This document shows, piece by piece, positions 1 through 9,200 of a stretch of DNA of 64,000 nucleotides. The notes beneath the pieces were generated by a model. It searched no databases. It had not been told where the DNA came from and saw nothing but the letters and a program-made list of their open reading frames with translations. The position numbers and the translations under genes are program-made. The stretch is from an uncultured Paracoccaceae bacterium (GTDB lineage: Bacteria; Pseudomonadota; Alphaproteobacteria; Rhodobacterales; Rhodobacteraceae): contig CANKZJ010000004.1 of assembly GCA_947488605.1 (NCBI GenBank), forward strand, positions 1 through 64,000, given 5' to 3'. How positions within the stretch are numbered: position 1 is the first letter of the stretch; the number at the start of each line of letters is the position of its first letter.

Positions 1-1
1 C

Positions 2-115
2 CAAAGGCCGGATACATATCAGCGACTTCCTGAAGACGTGCAATTGAACACTTGCGAACAGCAGCCGGTACATACATTTGGGCTCAAAGCAGACATCAAC
101 CCCATCCTCTACTGA
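2..115 (+). CDS. Possible C-terminal fragment of a gene entering from the left edge
   Basis: Reading from base 2, 37 codons stay open until a TGA at 113-115. The composition (for example ...QRLPEDVQLNTCEQQP...) is not obviously low complexity, so this may be the tail of a plus-strand gene whose body lies outside the window. There is no recognisable motif. The other two forward frames close early. A chance open frame of this length is quite possible, and no function is offered. Confidence 0.35.
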   Translation, partial: QRPDTYQRLPEDVQLNTCEQQPVHTFGLKADINPILY

Positions 116-146
116 CACCTCCTGCTTCCCCGGCTATCACTCTTTC

Positions 147-641
147 ATGAAACAAACCGACCTCGCTCTCACACCGACGCATCTGCGGTTCATGAACCGT
201 CGCTTCCCGTGCACCATTGGGCGTGGTGGGCTGGCCAAGCGTAAGACAGAAGGCGATGATGCTACCCCGCGCGGCACGCACCGCATTGTCGGCATGCTGT
301 ACCGTTCTGACCGCATGGCGCGTCCTGCGGATTGGGCGCTGCCTATCGGGCCATCGGACCTTTGGTCGGATGATCCGGGCCATGAAGACTACAATCTGAT
401 GGTGCGCGCACCTTACCCATATAGCCACGAACGTCTGCGTCGCGCTGATCCGATGTATGATCTGATTATCCTGACCGACTGGAACTGGCCCTATGCTGTC
501 AAAGGGCGCGGGTCGGCGATATTCTTGCATGCATGGCGCGGACCGGGACAGCCAACCGCCGGATGCGTGGCATTTCGGCCCGATCATCTGGCGTGGATTG
601 CGGCCCGTATTCGGCACAAAACCCGGCTTGTTATCGCATAA
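147..641 (+). CDS. L,D-transpeptidase (YkuD) family protein
   Basis: Predicted 164-aa protein with a YkuD-type catalytic module. The signature is a His (about residue 128, in FLHAW) followed twelve residues later by PTAGC with the nucleophilic Cys at about residue 140. YkuD enzymes form 3-3 peptidoglycan cross-links or anchor proteins to the wall. No convincing signal peptide is visible, which is common in the short alphaproteobacterial versions of this family. An in-frame TTG lies upstream at 78, but the ATG at 147 is preferred because the intervening 23 residues look non-conserved and Ser/Thr-rich. It lies 47 bp upstream of rppH on the same strand. The physiological substrate is inferred from the family, not shown. 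Confidence 0.75.
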   Translation: MKQTDLALTPTHLRFMNRRFPCTIGRGGLAKRKTEGDDATPRGTHRIVGMLYRSDRMARPADWALPIGPSDLWSDDPGHEDYNLMVRAPYPYSHERLRRADPMYDLIILTDWNWPYAVKGRGSAIFLHAWRGPGQPTAGCVAFRPDHLAWIAARIRHKTRLVIA

Positions 642-688
642 CGGTGGCCCTTGCGTTTTATCTTGGGTCAAACGAAAAGGCATGCCAG

Positions 689-1192
689 ATGAAACACCAA
701 GGCCCATTTATGACCCCTGACGAAATCGCCCAACTTCCCTATCGCCCGTGCGTCGGCATTATGCTGATCAATCCGCGCGGCCATGTCTTTGTCGCTCAGC
801 GCAAGGATCGCGACACAGATGCGTGGCAAATGCCGCAAGGTGGCGTGGACAAAGGTGAAAACTGCCGTGATGCGGCCCTGCGTGAGTTGGAAGAAGAAAC
901 CAGCGTGACACCTAACCTTGTGACGATAGAGGCCGAAAGCGAAGGGTTGATCCGCTACGACATCCCGCATGCATTGGTCCCGAACATCTGGAAAGGCCGG
1001 TATCGCGGGCAAGAGCAGAAATGGTATCTGATGAGGTTTCACGGGCTGGACACTCAGATCGACTTGAGCACCGAAACCCCTGAATTCACCGCTTGGCAAT
1101 GGATGAGACCGGATGATCTGGTTGCAAACATCGTGCCATTCAAACGCGAAGTTTATGCGCAAGTGCTGGCAGAGTTCGGCCCCAAGCTTTGA
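689..1192 (+). CDS. rppH: RNA pyrophosphohydrolase (Nudix)
   Basis: 167-aa Nudix hydrolase. The Nudix box occupies about residues 51-73 (GGVDKGE...RELEEETSV), fitting GX5EX7REUXEE. The early WQMPQGG segment is typical of RppH/NudH, which converts 5-prime triphosphate RNA to monophosphate and so triggers RNase E decay; plant-like Ap4A hydrolases are the close alternative. The open frame extends upstream to 533, but the ATG at 689 is preceded by a purine-rich CGAAAAGG ribosome-binding stretch at 673-680 and gives the usual family length. A second ATG at 710 is possible. The protein is expected to be cytoplasmic. Confidence 0.9.
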   Translation: MKHQGPFMTPDEIAQLPYRPCVGIMLINPRGHVFVAQRKDRDTDAWQMPQGGVDKGENCRDAALRELEEETSVTPNLVTIEAESEGLIRYDIPHALVPNIWKGRYRGQEQKWYLMRFHGLDTQIDLSTETPEFTAWQWMRPDDLVANIVPFKREVYAQVLAEFGPKL

Positions 1193-1217
1193 TTTCGACA
1201 ACAAAAGGACTGACCAC

Positions 1218-1703
1218 ATGAAACCACTCCTTCTTGCATCCGCGCTGGCGATGATCTGCGGTCAGGCCCAAGCGCTTAGCTGTATGCGGCCAGATCCGAT
1301 TTCAACATTCCAAAGGGTCGCCGCAGCACCTGAGGGTTATTATGTTTTGTACGGTGCGTTGTCTTTTGACGAAGATGACCTGCCACGTGGGTCAAACACG
1401 ATGCAAGACCAAGTCATTGATCCCATTCCAGCGCAGTTCAGGGGCAAAAGCCTCTCGCAAGACGGTTTTGTCAGGGACTATGTGAGCCCCGTTTTGTTGC
1501 AAGTGAATTGCCTCAGCATTTGGTGCGGCTCGGCCCAAAGCGGTGTGGATGCCGTCTATTTTGTAGAGGCGACCGAGGCACCAGTCACCATGCAGGCTGA
1601 CCCTTGCGGGGATATGATCTTTTATGAACCAACCGAAGCCGTCCTTGATATGCTGACCAGCTGCATGAAAGGCGACACCTGTTCACCGGAGCCGCTGCAA
1701 TAG
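1218..1703 (+). CDS. Secreted cysteine-containing hypothetical protein
   Basis: 161-aa protein beginning with a clear signal peptide (MKPLLLASALAMICGQAQA, cleavage probably after residue 19). The mature part has several cysteines (in LSCMRPDP, VNCLSIWCG, DPCGDM, TSCMKGDTC), suggesting disulfide bonds in the periplasm. I do not recognise a named domain. The ATG at 1218 was chosen because it starts the signal sequence and follows AAAAGGAC at 1203-1210. The end overlaps the convergent lytic transglycosylase gene by 21 bp. It lies 25 bp after rppH, so co-transcription is likely. Confidence 0.75.
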   Translation: MKPLLLASALAMICGQAQALSCMRPDPISTFQRVAAAPEGYYVLYGALSFDEDDLPRGSNTMQDQVIDPIPAQFRGKSLSQDGFVRDYVSPVLLQVNCLSIWCGSAQSGVDAVYFVEATEAPVTMQADPCGDMIFYEPTEAVLDMLTSCMKGDTCSPEPLQ

Positions 1704-2870
1704 CGAAAGCGACGGATGCCCATCGGGTGGCAAGCCGACACTGCGTTGATAGCTTCTGATCGCGGTGCGCGTATTCGGTCCAATCCGCCCGTCGACACCT
1801 TGGGTCGAGAAACCGGCATTCGTCAGTCGCTGCTGTAACTCGCGGCGCTCCGCGCGGCGCAGACGGCGTTCATCAGCAGGAAACGCCGTTTGAAACGGAC
1901 CAGCCCCACGGATGCGGTCGGCAAGGTGACCCACCCCAATGATATAAGCTTCGGCATTGTTGTAGCGGCTGATCACATCATAATTGCGGAACAGCAAAAA
2001 GGCCGGACCACCCGCCCCGGTTGGCGTGTTGAGCGTGGCATCGCCATAATTTGGCACCGCGCGGTTATCGACACCAACGACGCCCACACGTGCCCAATCA
2101 GCAGGGCTGCGTGTAACGGTGCGCCCCGTTTGGTTGAAATCAAAGCCACCTGGCAGGCGGACTTCGACGCCCCAAGGTTGCCCTTTGCGCCAGCCAAATC
2201 GCCGGAAATACGCAGCTGTCGACGCCAGCGCATCACTTGGATCATCCGCCCAAATATCGCGACGGCCGTCACCTGTGAAATCCACGGCATAGGCCTCATA
2301 GGATGTCGGCATAAACTGCGTATGCCCCATCGCACCGGCCCATGACCCGGTCATATTGCTGGGGGCGACATCACCGTTTTGCAAAATCTTCAATGCGGCA
2401 ATCAACTGGCTTTCAAAGAACGATCCGCGCCGTCCATCATAGGCCAACGTCGCAAGTGTAGAGATCAGAGGTGTGTCACCGCGCCGCTGGCCATAATTGC
2501 TTTCCATGCCCCACACGGCCAAGACAACATGCGGTTCAACGTCAAAACGGGCTTCGATCTGGGCGAGCAGGTTCGCGTATTGACGCAGAAGATTGCGCCC
2601 GTTCGCGACCCGCGTATCGGAGGCAGCCGTTGCCATATAATCGGCCAGCGGGCGCACAAACTCGGCCTGATTGTTATCGCGTTCGACGCTGTCGGGCAGA
2701 TAGCGTACATCGGCGAAAGCCGCAGCAAATGTGCGCGATGATATCCCCGCAGCCCGCGCGCGGCCTTCAAACCCGGCGATCCAATTGGCAAACCCCGCGC
2801 TTTGCGCCAATGCGATCTGGGGTAGGGTAAGTGCCGAAATTCCGGTTGCGATAAACTGCCTGCGGTGCAT
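1683..2870 (-). CDS. Lytic murein transglycosylase, MltB-like, with peptidoglycan-binding domain
   Basis: 395 aa. The N-terminus RRQFIATGISALTLPQIALA resembles a Tat or Sec signal peptide. The SLT_2/MltB domain follows at about residues 25-325. The catalytic Glu lies in WGMESNYG (about E123), and GAMGHTQFMP and a DGRRDIW region are typical of the MltB fold. Residues about 335-395 form a PG_binding_1 repeat (GFSTQGVDGRIGPNTRTAIRSY). The enzyme should cleave the MurNAc-GlcNAc bond to give 1,6-anhydro ends in the periplasm. A paralogue of similar length and layout occurs at 60546-61712. Confidence 0.9.
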   Translation of the reverse strand: MHRRQFIATGISALTLPQIALAQSAGFANWIAGFEGRARAAGISSRTFAAAFADVRYLPDSVERDNNQAEFVRPLADYMATAASDTRVANGRNLLRQYANLLAQIEARFDVEPHVVLAVWGMESNYGQRRGDTPLISTLATLAYDGRRGSFFESQLIAALKILQNGDVAPSNMTGSWAGAMGHTQFMPTSYEAYAVDFTGDGRRDIWADDPSDALASTAAYFRRFGWRKGQPWGVEVRLPGGFDFNQTGRTVTRSPADWARVGVVGVDNRAVPNYGDATLNTPTGAGGPAFLLFRNYDVISRYNNAEAYIIGVGHLADRIRGAGPFQTAFPADERRLRRAERRELQQRLTNAGFSTQGVDGRIGPNTRTAIRSYQRSVGLPPDGHPSLSLLQRLR

Positions 2871-2993
2871 TTTTTGCCTCCTGCTTTTTTGCCAAACTAC
2901 AGCAGTTTGCGGTGAGGCAAAGTCAAGTTTTGTTCACGTGACGGCTTTTTGCCGGTAAAGTGGGGTTAACCGCCAATGATAGGTGAAAATTAG

Positions 2994-3395
2994 ATGAAAC
3001 ATGCCTTTGCGACACCAAAAGTAGCAGATGTCTTTGCGACCTTTCCTGGCCCGGAACGGGCCATGGCGCTGACACTGCGCGATTTGATCTTTGATGTGGC
3101 GGCAGACACCCCTGACGCGGGCCAGATTGAAGAGACTTTGAAATGGGGCCAGCCATCCTATCTGACGCCTCAGACGAAGTCTGGCTCAACTCTGCGGATC
3201 GGCCTCGCGAAGGGTGGTGGCGTCGGTATCTTTGCGCATTGTGCCACGACAATCATCAGCACCTATGCGCAGACCTTTCCGGATGCTGAGCGCATCGAAG
3301 GCAACAGAGCCGTAATCTTTCGCGATGCGGACGAGATCGTGCCAGCTCGCCTGCGGCTCTTGATCCATCACGGGCTGACGTATCACCTTAGCTGA
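2994..3395 (+). CDS. DUF1801 (YdhG-like) domain protein
   Basis: 133-aa cytoplasmic protein with the DUF1801 pattern: a conserved ETLKWGQPSYL segment around residues 44-54 and a hydrophobic middle. The biochemical role of the family is unsettled. The ATG at 2994 follows GATAGGTGAAAAT. It sits alone, divergent from the transglycosylase gene and convergent with rnr, one base from the rnr stop. Confidence 0.75.
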   Translation: MKHAFATPKVADVFATFPGPERAMALTLRDLIFDVAADTPDAGQIEETLKWGQPSYLTPQTKSGSTLRIGLAKGGGVGIFAHCATTIISTYAQTFPDAERIEGNRAVIFRDADEIVPARLRLLIHHGLTYHLS

Positions 3396-3396
3396 A

Positions 3397-5652
3397 TTAG
3401 GTACGTGTCCGCTTGACCTTGCGGGCTGTCTTGGCGGCCTTCTTGCGTGACGATCCTATCTTGCGTTTCGGGGGCTTGCCCCGCCCGCGTGACGGGCCGC
3501 GCGGCACCGCCCTGTCGTCCAGTGTCAGCAACTCGACAATCAGACCACCTGTCACTGGTGCTGCCTCGGCCAATCGCACGGTGACACGTTGGCCCAATCC
3601 GATAACCATGCCGGTATCGGACCCCATGAGTGTCTGGCTTTCCGCATCATAATGAAAGTATTCGCGCCCTAAAGTGCGGATCGGGATCATGCCATCGGCA
3701 CCTGTTTCATCCAGCTTTACAAAGACACCAAACTTGGCGATCCCGCTGATCCGCCCGGTCAGTTCCGCGCCAATCCGGTCCGATAGGAACGCGGCCAAAT
3801 AGCGGTCGGTTGTGTCACGTTCTGCCGTCATGGAACGGCGCTCGGTATCGCTGATCTGTTTGGCTGTGTCTGTGAGATGTTCAATATCCCAAGGACTTAG
3901 CCCATCATCGCCCCAGCCATGTGACGACACCAAAGCGCGATGCACAATCAGGTCGGCGTAGCGGCGAATAGGCGAGGTGAAATGCGCATAAGCCAGCAAT
4001 GCGAGGCCAAAATGGCCAAAGTTTTCGGGAAAATAGTAGGCTTGCGTCATCGACCGCAGCGTCGCGATATTGATCAATTCGTGGTTTTCGGTCCCCGCAG
4101 CGCCCGCGAGCAATTTATTCAAGTGCGCGGTCTTCAAGACCTGTCCCTTACCCAAGACCAAGCCAGAGGCTGTTGCCACCTCTCGCAACGCGTCCAGTTT
4201 CTCTGGGCTGGGTTCTTCGTGTACGCGGAAAAGCAAGGGGGATTTCTTGGCAATCAACGTCTCGGCTGCCGCGACGTTTGCCAAAACCATGAATTCTTCG
4301 ATCAGGCGGTGCGCGTCCAAGCGCTCTTTGTAATTGACCGACGAAACCTTGCCCGCGTCATCCAAAACGATCTGCCGTTCAGGCAAATCCAATTCCAAAG
4401 GCTGGCGCTGGGCGCGCGCCTTCATCAAGGCGGCAAAGGCTGCGTAAAGCGGGGTGATGATGTCATCCATCAGCGGGGCCACTTTGTCGTTAGGGCGCCC
4501 GTCAACCGCTTCCTGCACCTCTTCGTAGTTCAAAGATGCCGCAGATTTCATCAACCCGCGGTGAAAAGCGTGGTCGATCTTGTTGCCAGCCGCATCAATG
4601 CGCATCGCCACGGCGAGACAGGCGCGTTCAACACCTTCATGCAGCGAACACAAATCACCGGACAAACGGTCCGGCAGCATTGGCACAACACGGTCCGGGA
4701 AATACGTTGAATTCCCACGCTTGCGGGCCTCGCGGTCCAACTCTGACCCCGGCGTGACATAATGTGCGACATCGGCAATCGCGACCCAGATAATGAAACC
4801 ACCTGCGTTCTTGGGGTCGGGATCGGCTTCGACAAAACACGCATCGTCATGGTCGCGGGCGTCCCACGGATCGATTGTCACAAGTGGGATATCACGCAGG
4901 TCGCGGCGGCCATTCAGACCGGCCGGTTTGGCGGCATCGGCCTCTGCGACAACCTCGTCAGGGAAATGATCGGGAATGCCGTGTTGATGAATGGCAATCA
5001 AGGACACGGCACGCGGCGCGGACGGATCACCGAGGCGGGCCACGATCCGCGCCTTTGGCAGACCCATGCGGCCCTTTGGTCCGGCTTGTTCAGCCTCCAC
5101 CAATTCGCCGTCTTTAGCGCCGCCGGTTGCACCACCTGCGACGGTCCATTGCTTGTCCGAACCTTTTTCAATCGGCAACACGCGCCCGCCTTCGGAGTCT
5201 GCACGAAACACGCCCAAGATGCGCTGCGGGTTCGTGCCAATCCGCCGGATCATGCGTCCGGTATGACTGTGCTCTTCGGTTTGATCCGCGGTCAGTCGCC
5301 CAAGGATGCGGTCACCCTTGCCAAGGGCGGGATCACTTGACCGCAGCACCATCAAAATGCGCGGCTCTGCACCTTTGCCCGCCCACTCCAATGGTCGCGC
5401 AAAAAGATCGCCATCGGCGTCAGGTCCGACAATCTCTAATACCGCAACGGGGGGCAGGTCATCTGCATCGCGGTACGAGCTACGGCGCTTGGTAAGTTTG
5501 CCGTCTTCCTCTAGCTCTTTGAGCAAGCGTTTCAGATCAATCCGGGCTGCGCCTTTGATGCCAAAGGCCTTTGCAATATCGCGCTTGGCGGCTTTGGTCG
5601 GGTGCTCGGAAATCCATGCGAGGATCTCGGATTTGGAGGGGATACGTGTCAT
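3397..5652 (-). CDS. rnr: Ribonuclease R
   Basis: 751 aa, the normal length for RNase R. The order is an N-terminal winged-helix-like segment (residues 1-60), cold-shock/OB domains, and the RNB catalytic domain. The metal-binding Asp cluster is in TIDPWDARDHDDA. A C-terminal S1 domain (GRISGIAKFGVFVKLDETGADG) and a strongly basic tail (KPPKRKIGSSRKKAAKTARK) follow. It degrades structured RNA 3-prime to 5-prime and helps in rRNA and mRNA quality control. The basic tail is typical of RNase R rather than RNase II. It lies downstream of dapE on the same strand with a 40-bp gap. Confidence 0.96.
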   Translation of the reverse strand: MTRIPSKSEILAWISEHPTKAAKRDIAKAFGIKGAARIDLKRLLKELEEDGKLTKRRSSYRDADDLPPVAVLEIVGPDADGDLFARPLEWAGKGAEPRILMVLRSSDPALGKGDRILGRLTADQTEEHSHTGRMIRRIGTNPQRILGVFRADSEGGRVLPIEKGSDKQWTVAGGATGGAKDGELVEAEQAGPKGRMGLPKARIVARLGDPSAPRAVSLIAIHQHGIPDHFPDEVVAEADAAKPAGLNGRRDLRDIPLVTIDPWDARDHDDACFVEADPDPKNAGGFIIWVAIADVAHYVTPGSELDREARKRGNSTYFPDRVVPMLPDRLSGDLCSLHEGVERACLAVAMRIDAAGNKIDHAFHRGLMKSAASLNYEEVQEAVDGRPNDKVAPLMDDIITPLYAAFAALMKARAQRQPLELDLPERQIVLDDAGKVSSVNYKERLDAHRLIEEFMVLANVAAAETLIAKKSPLLFRVHEEPSPEKLDALREVATASGLVLGKGQVLKTAHLNKLLAGAAGTENHELINIATLRSMTQAYYFPENFGHFGLALLAYAHFTSPIRRYADLIVHRALVSSHGWGDDGLSPWDIEHLTDTAKQISDTERRSMTAERDTTDRYLAAFLSDRIGAELTGRISGIAKFGVFVKLDETGADGMIPIRTLGREYFHYDAESQTLMGSDTGMVIGLGQRVTVRLAEAAPVTGGLIVELLTLDDRAVPRGPSRGRGKPPKRKIGSSRKKAAKTARKVKRTRT

Positions 5653-5692
5653 AGCGCAGCCCTAGCACGGCATTGCGCAAACAGCCAATTGG

Positions 5693-6838
5693 TTAAGACG
5701 CAAAATAGTCCGCCAAAATCCGCGTATAGATCGCTTTCAACTGCACAATCTGGTCGACCGCCACACGTTCATCGACTTGGTGCATGGTTTTGCCGACCAA
5801 TCCGAATTCAACAACGGGGCAATGGTTTTTGACAAACCGCGCATCGGACGTGCCGCCAGATGTGGAAAGTTCGGGTTTGCGCCCGGTTTCGGCCTCAACA
5901 GCACCCGCGATCAGATCAGACAGATCACCGGGAGGGGTGACAAAGCTTTCTCCTGATACCCGCACGCGCATCTCGACGCGGACACCAAAGGTTTCAGCGA
6001 CCTTATCCGCTTCATCTTGCATCCATGCGGTCAGATCTGCGCTGTTGTGTGTGTCGTTAAACCGGATGTTCACCGTGGCCTTCGTCTGTGCCGGGATCAC
6101 ATTTGTCGCAGGATTGCCTGTGTCGATGGTCAGCACTTCCAGACCCGACGCATCAAAGTGATCGGTGCCGTCATCCAACACGCGGCTGGACAAGACATCC
6201 ATCAGCCGCGCGACCGCAGGCATTGGGTTCTTTGCGCGGTGTGGGTAAGCAGCATGGCCTTGTTGGCCGGTCACTGTAAAGAACGCGGTCATGGACCCGC
6301 GTCGCCCGATTTTCATCGCTTCACCCATGACGTTCGGGCAAGTGGGCTCACCTACAAGGCACACCGTCATTGTCTCGTTATTTGTTGCCATCCAATCAAG
6401 CAATGCAGTGGTGCCATCCACGGCGTCACCTTCCTCATCGCCAGTGATCGCAAGGACAACTGCACCGTCCGGCGGCGTGTCTTTGACAAAATCAATGGCC
6501 GCCGCTGCAAATGCCGCAACACCTGATTTCATGTCGGTTGATCCGCGCCCATAAAGATAGCCGTCTTTAATTTCGGCACCAAAGGGCGGCATTGTCCAAG
6601 CGGCCTCATCCCCCAAAGGGACCACATCCGTATGCCCGTTGAACCCGAAGGTCCGGTTCGCCCCTTGGCGACCCCAACGCGCATAAAGGTTGGATACGTC
6701 GCCACGATCCACGCGTGTGCAGGTAAAACCACCTTTGGTCAGTACATCTTCGAGCAGCACCAATGCACCGCCCTCAATGGGGGTCACAGACGGGCAGCGT
6801 ACCAGATCAGCGGTCAGGGCAACGGGATCGGTTGTCAT
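5693..6838 (-). CDS. dapE: Succinyl-diaminopimelate desuccinylase
   Basis: 381 aa, full length. M20 metallopeptidase fold with metal ligands in [10 protein letters not shown] (about His69), the YGRGSTDMK segment (about Asp102) and TGDEEGDA (about Glu135-136), and a C-terminal [10 protein letters not shown] segment characteristic of DapE. It hydrolyses N-succinyl-LL-diaminopimelate to LL-DAP and succinate, the step after DapC in the succinylase branch of lysine and peptidoglycan synthesis. DapD, an earlier step of the same branch, is encoded 1.4 kb upstream on the same strand. Confidence 0.96.
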   Translation of the reverse strand: MTTDPVALTADLVRCPSVTPIEGGALVLLEDVLTKGGFTCTRVDRGDVSNLYARWGRQGANRTFGFNGHTDVVPLGDEAAWTMPPFGAEIKDGYLYGRGSTDMKSGVAAFAAAAIDFVKDTPPDGAVVLAITGDEEGDAVDGTTALLDWMATNNETMTVCLVGEPTCPNVMGEAMKIGRRGSMTAFFTVTGQQGHAAYPHRAKNPMPAVARLMDVLSSRVLDDGTDHFDASGLEVLTIDTGNPATNVIPAQTKATVNIRFNDTHNSADLTAWMQDEADKVAETFGVRVEMRVRVSGESFVTPPGDLSDLIAGAVEAETGRKPELSTSGGTSDARFVKNHCPVVEFGLVGKTMHQVDERVAVDQIVQLKAIYTRILADYFAS

Positions 6839-6900
6839 GAGTGAGGCTCCTTTGCGCTATGGCTAGCGGGAAGGGTGCGGGGATGCAAATTTGAAACGGC

Positions 6901-7611
6901 TCAGGTCCCGCGTACAACGTATGTGTGGATCGTGAAAACAACGGCGTTTGTGCGTGGCAAGCGCAAGATACACTGCCGTTCTGACCGGACGAAATGCCGC
7001 TCCCCTTGCAGTGGTTGCTTGTAGGGTTGATGCAAATCAGCATCCGCATAGCGCAACTTGTTGAACCGCCACAGAGGTTTGCCCACCTGCACCCCGTCAA
7101 AAAGCCGCTGCACCCGTGCGGCGATATTGGCGTCATAAGATGCAACAGGCACATGAATATGCGTCAGCGGCTGATTGATCTTGTCTTCCAAACGCCATCC
7201 CGCGGGAAAACAAAGCACGGCACCCGTCAGAACATGTTCCGCGCCGCGTTTTTGCAGCACGCAGATGTCTTCTTGCACAAGATGGCCGAGCGTTCTTAGC
7301 GGTGCGTCCCAATCAATCATGACACGGCGCCGATCGGGACACGTGACGTGTGTGTCGGTGACCGCAAACCCAAGCCCCGGCAGTAACTTGAGCGCTTCTT
7401 CAAGAACTTCGCAGTTCGGTTCGTGCGTTGCTTCACTATCATAAAGCACCGCCTTAGACCGTTCAGCGAGCAGCGCACTGCGGTACCGCATCTGCGCGGC
7501 ATAGGCGTCGTCAATTTGCAGCCAATCATTCGGCGCGCAAGGCCCCGTTCCCGGTAATCTAGGATCGCCTTGCACGGAAGTTGGTAGGCCATTTTGCAAG
7601 ATGATTGTCAT
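6901..7611 (-). CDS. DUF3445 family protein (haem-dependent oxidative N-demethylase-like)
   Basis: 236 aa, resembling the DUF3445 family. Family members have been linked to a haem-dependent oxidative N-demethylase subunit of dimethylamine-type metabolism, but most are uncharacterised. Visible features are a central QEDICVLQKRG segment, a PAGWRLEDKINQPLTHIHVPV motif around residue 135-155, and a final LRLPRTNAVVFTIHTY. It shows no signal or membrane segment. It lies between the two small dap-block genes (22 bp) and dapE (62 bp), but nothing links it biochemically to lysine synthesis. Confidence 0.7.
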   Translation of the reverse strand: MTIILQNGLPTSVQGDPRLPGTGPCAPNDWLQIDDAYAAQMRYRSALLAERSKAVLYDSEATHEPNCEVLEEALKLLPGLGFAVTDTHVTCPDRRRVMIDWDAPLRTLGHLVQEDICVLQKRGAEHVLTGAVLCFPAGWRLEDKINQPLTHIHVPVASYDANIAARVQRLFDGVQVGKPLWRFNKLRYADADLHQPYKQPLQGERHFVRSERQCILRLPRTNAVVFTIHTYVVRGT

Positions 7612-7632
7612 AAAGGCCGTGCCGCACGCATC

Positions 7633-7962
7633 TTAGACCTTGTCGAAAAACGGGGTCATTTGCGCGACGATCACGCTGTTTTCTTCCAAGGCGCGGGCCA
7701 TCAGCGCCTTTTCATCATCTGCGATGTCGTGCCCTTCGGCCAACCGTTCTTCCAGCGTGCCGTAGCCTGATACATCCAAAGGTGCCAAATCGGCCTGCTT
7801 TAGGATCGCGACGGTTTCGCGCACGGCTTCGGCCTCATCAATGCCGGATGCATAGCACATTAACGCGGCACCCGTGGCTTCCGCAGGCAAGCCATCACCC
7901 GCATTGCGCCCAACCTCGACCAGTAGCGTAAACACTTTTTGGCGGCTTTCCTTCTTGGTCAT
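7633..7962 (-). CDS. Small soluble hypothetical protein
   Basis: 109 aa, mainly helical and acidic, with no recognised domain. The open frame runs up to 8118, but the ATG at 7960-7962 overlaps the stop of the preceding membrane-protein gene in an ATGA junction. It is followed by MTKKESRQKVF, which looks like a true start. Translational coupling to the gene before it suggests the two products act together. No function is proposed. Confidence 0.7.
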   Translation of the reverse strand: MTKKESRQKVFTLLVEVGRNAGDGLPAEATGAALMCYASGIDEAEAVRETVAILKQADLAPLDVSGYGTLEERLAEGHDIADDEKALMARALEENSVIVAQMTPFFDKV

Positions 7963-8240
7963 TCGGTTTCTTTCTCTTCCCAGCGGGACCGGACGGCCGC
8001 GATTGTTGAGACGATAATCACGATCTGCAAAGGCGCATAGATCAGCACCATCAAGACCAAGACGGTCATAAACAGCGAAAAGTCCATCAGATAGATAAAC
8101 GTCGTGGCTGGCCCCCAAAGGGCGGCCAGCAATATGCCAATCACGATGATATCAAACGCAACAGGTGCCCAAGCCGCTTTGAACGAGGGGCGAACACCCG
8201 CGGCAATGCGTTTGCGCGCCAATATGCGGCTGAGGATCAT
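7959..8240 (-). CDS. Small inner-membrane hypothetical protein
   Basis: 93 aa with two hydrophobic stretches (about residues 25-50 and 55-83), a basic N-terminus and a charged C-terminus (RSRWEEKETE). It begins on the base next to the dapD stop (8241), so it is almost certainly read from the dapD transcript. No known domain. Its position between dapD and dapE is the only functional clue. Confidence 0.7.
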   Translation of the reverse strand: MILSRILARKRIAAGVRPSFKAAWAPVAFDIIVIGILLAALWGPATTFIYLMDFSLFMTVLVLMVLIYAPLQIVIIVSTIAAVRSRWEEKETE

Positions 8241-9068
8241 TTAGTCACGCAGCAGGTCGTTGATGCCAGTTTTCGAGCGTGTCCGCTCGTCCACCCGCTT
8301 GACGATCACGGCGCAGTAAAGGCTGACGTTGTTCTTGGACGGCATCGACCCGGCGACGACGACCGAATAGGGCGGCACTTCGCCGTACATGACTTCGCCG
8401 GTTTCGCGATCCACGATCTTGGTTGATTGGCCGATAAACACGCCCATGCCAAGAACAGAGCCTTCGCGCACGATGCAACCTTCGACGACTTCGGAACGCG
8501 CACCGATAAAGCAATTGTCTTCAATAATCGTGGGGCCCGCTTGCATCGGCTCCAACACACCACCGATACCAACGCCACCAGACAGGTGCACGTTTTTGCC
8601 GATCTGCGCGCAGGATCCGACCGTGGCCCAGCCATCCACCATGGAACCTTCATCGACATAAGCGCCGAGGTTCACGAAAGATGGCATCAGAACGACATCC
8701 TTGGCGATATATGCCGAGCGACGGACAATAGAGCCGGGAACGGCGCGGAACCCTGCCTTGCGCCAGTCACTTTCGCCCCAACCATCGAATTTCGACGGCA
8801 CCTTGTCCCACCACGTTGATCCGCCATTGCCGCCAGAAATCGGTTCCATGTCGTTCAGGCGGAAAGACAGCAGAACCGCCTTCTTGGCCCATTGGTTCAC
8901 ATGCCAGCTGCCATCGTCCATCTTTTGAGCGACACGGAGCTTGCCACTATCGAGCGCATTCAGTGTTTCTTCGATCGCGTCGCGGGTTTCACCTTGCGTC
9001 GTGGTGGTGATTGTATCGCGGGCATCCCACGCAGCTTCGATGGCGGTCTCAAGGGCAGCATTAGACAT
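8241..9068 (-). CDS. dapD: 2,3,4,5-tetrahydropyridine-2,6-dicarboxylate N-succinyltransferase
   Basis: 275 aa, the expected length. It has an N-terminal helical domain and then a left-handed beta-helix of hexapeptide repeats ([33 protein letters not shown] and [15 protein letters not shown] can be seen). It transfers succinyl from succinyl-CoA to tetrahydrodipicolinate in the cytoplasm, opening the succinylase branch of DAP/lysine synthesis. It is first in a minus-strand run ending with rnr, and diverges from the LOG-family gene with a 132-bp shared upstream region. Confidence 0.97.
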   Translation of the reverse strand: MSNAALETAIEAAWDARDTITTTTQGETRDAIEETLNALDSGKLRVAQKMDDGSWHVNQWAKKAVLLSFRLNDMEPISGGNGGSTWWDKVPSKFDGWGESDWRKAGFRAVPGSIVRRSAYIAKDVVLMPSFVNLGAYVDEGSMVDGWATVGSCAQIGKNVHLSGGVGIGGVLEPMQAGPTIIEDNCFIGARSEVVEGCIVREGSVLGMGVFIGQSTKIVDRETGEVMYGEVPPYSVVVAGSMPSKNNVSLYCAVIVKRVDERTRSKTGINDLLRD

Positions 9069-9200
9069 GGGTGTTCTCCGGTCAGATGATTTCCGAGGTA
9101 TCTAGCGGGGAAGGGCGCATCAATCAATGTATGTGTATTGCGTTGCATCTTGGATCGCGTCGGGCAACTCTGCGGTCAAATCAAGCAGGATACCCACGCC

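Noticed and set aside
96-707. 203-codon minus-strand frame at the left end
   Set aside because: Antisense to the L,D-transpeptidase, which has its catalytic His and Cys motif in the correct frame.
3940-4710. 256-codon plus-strand open frame
   Set aside because: It lies fully antisense to the conserved catalytic part of rnr and has the Arg/Gln-rich look of a mirror frame of a GC-biased gene.
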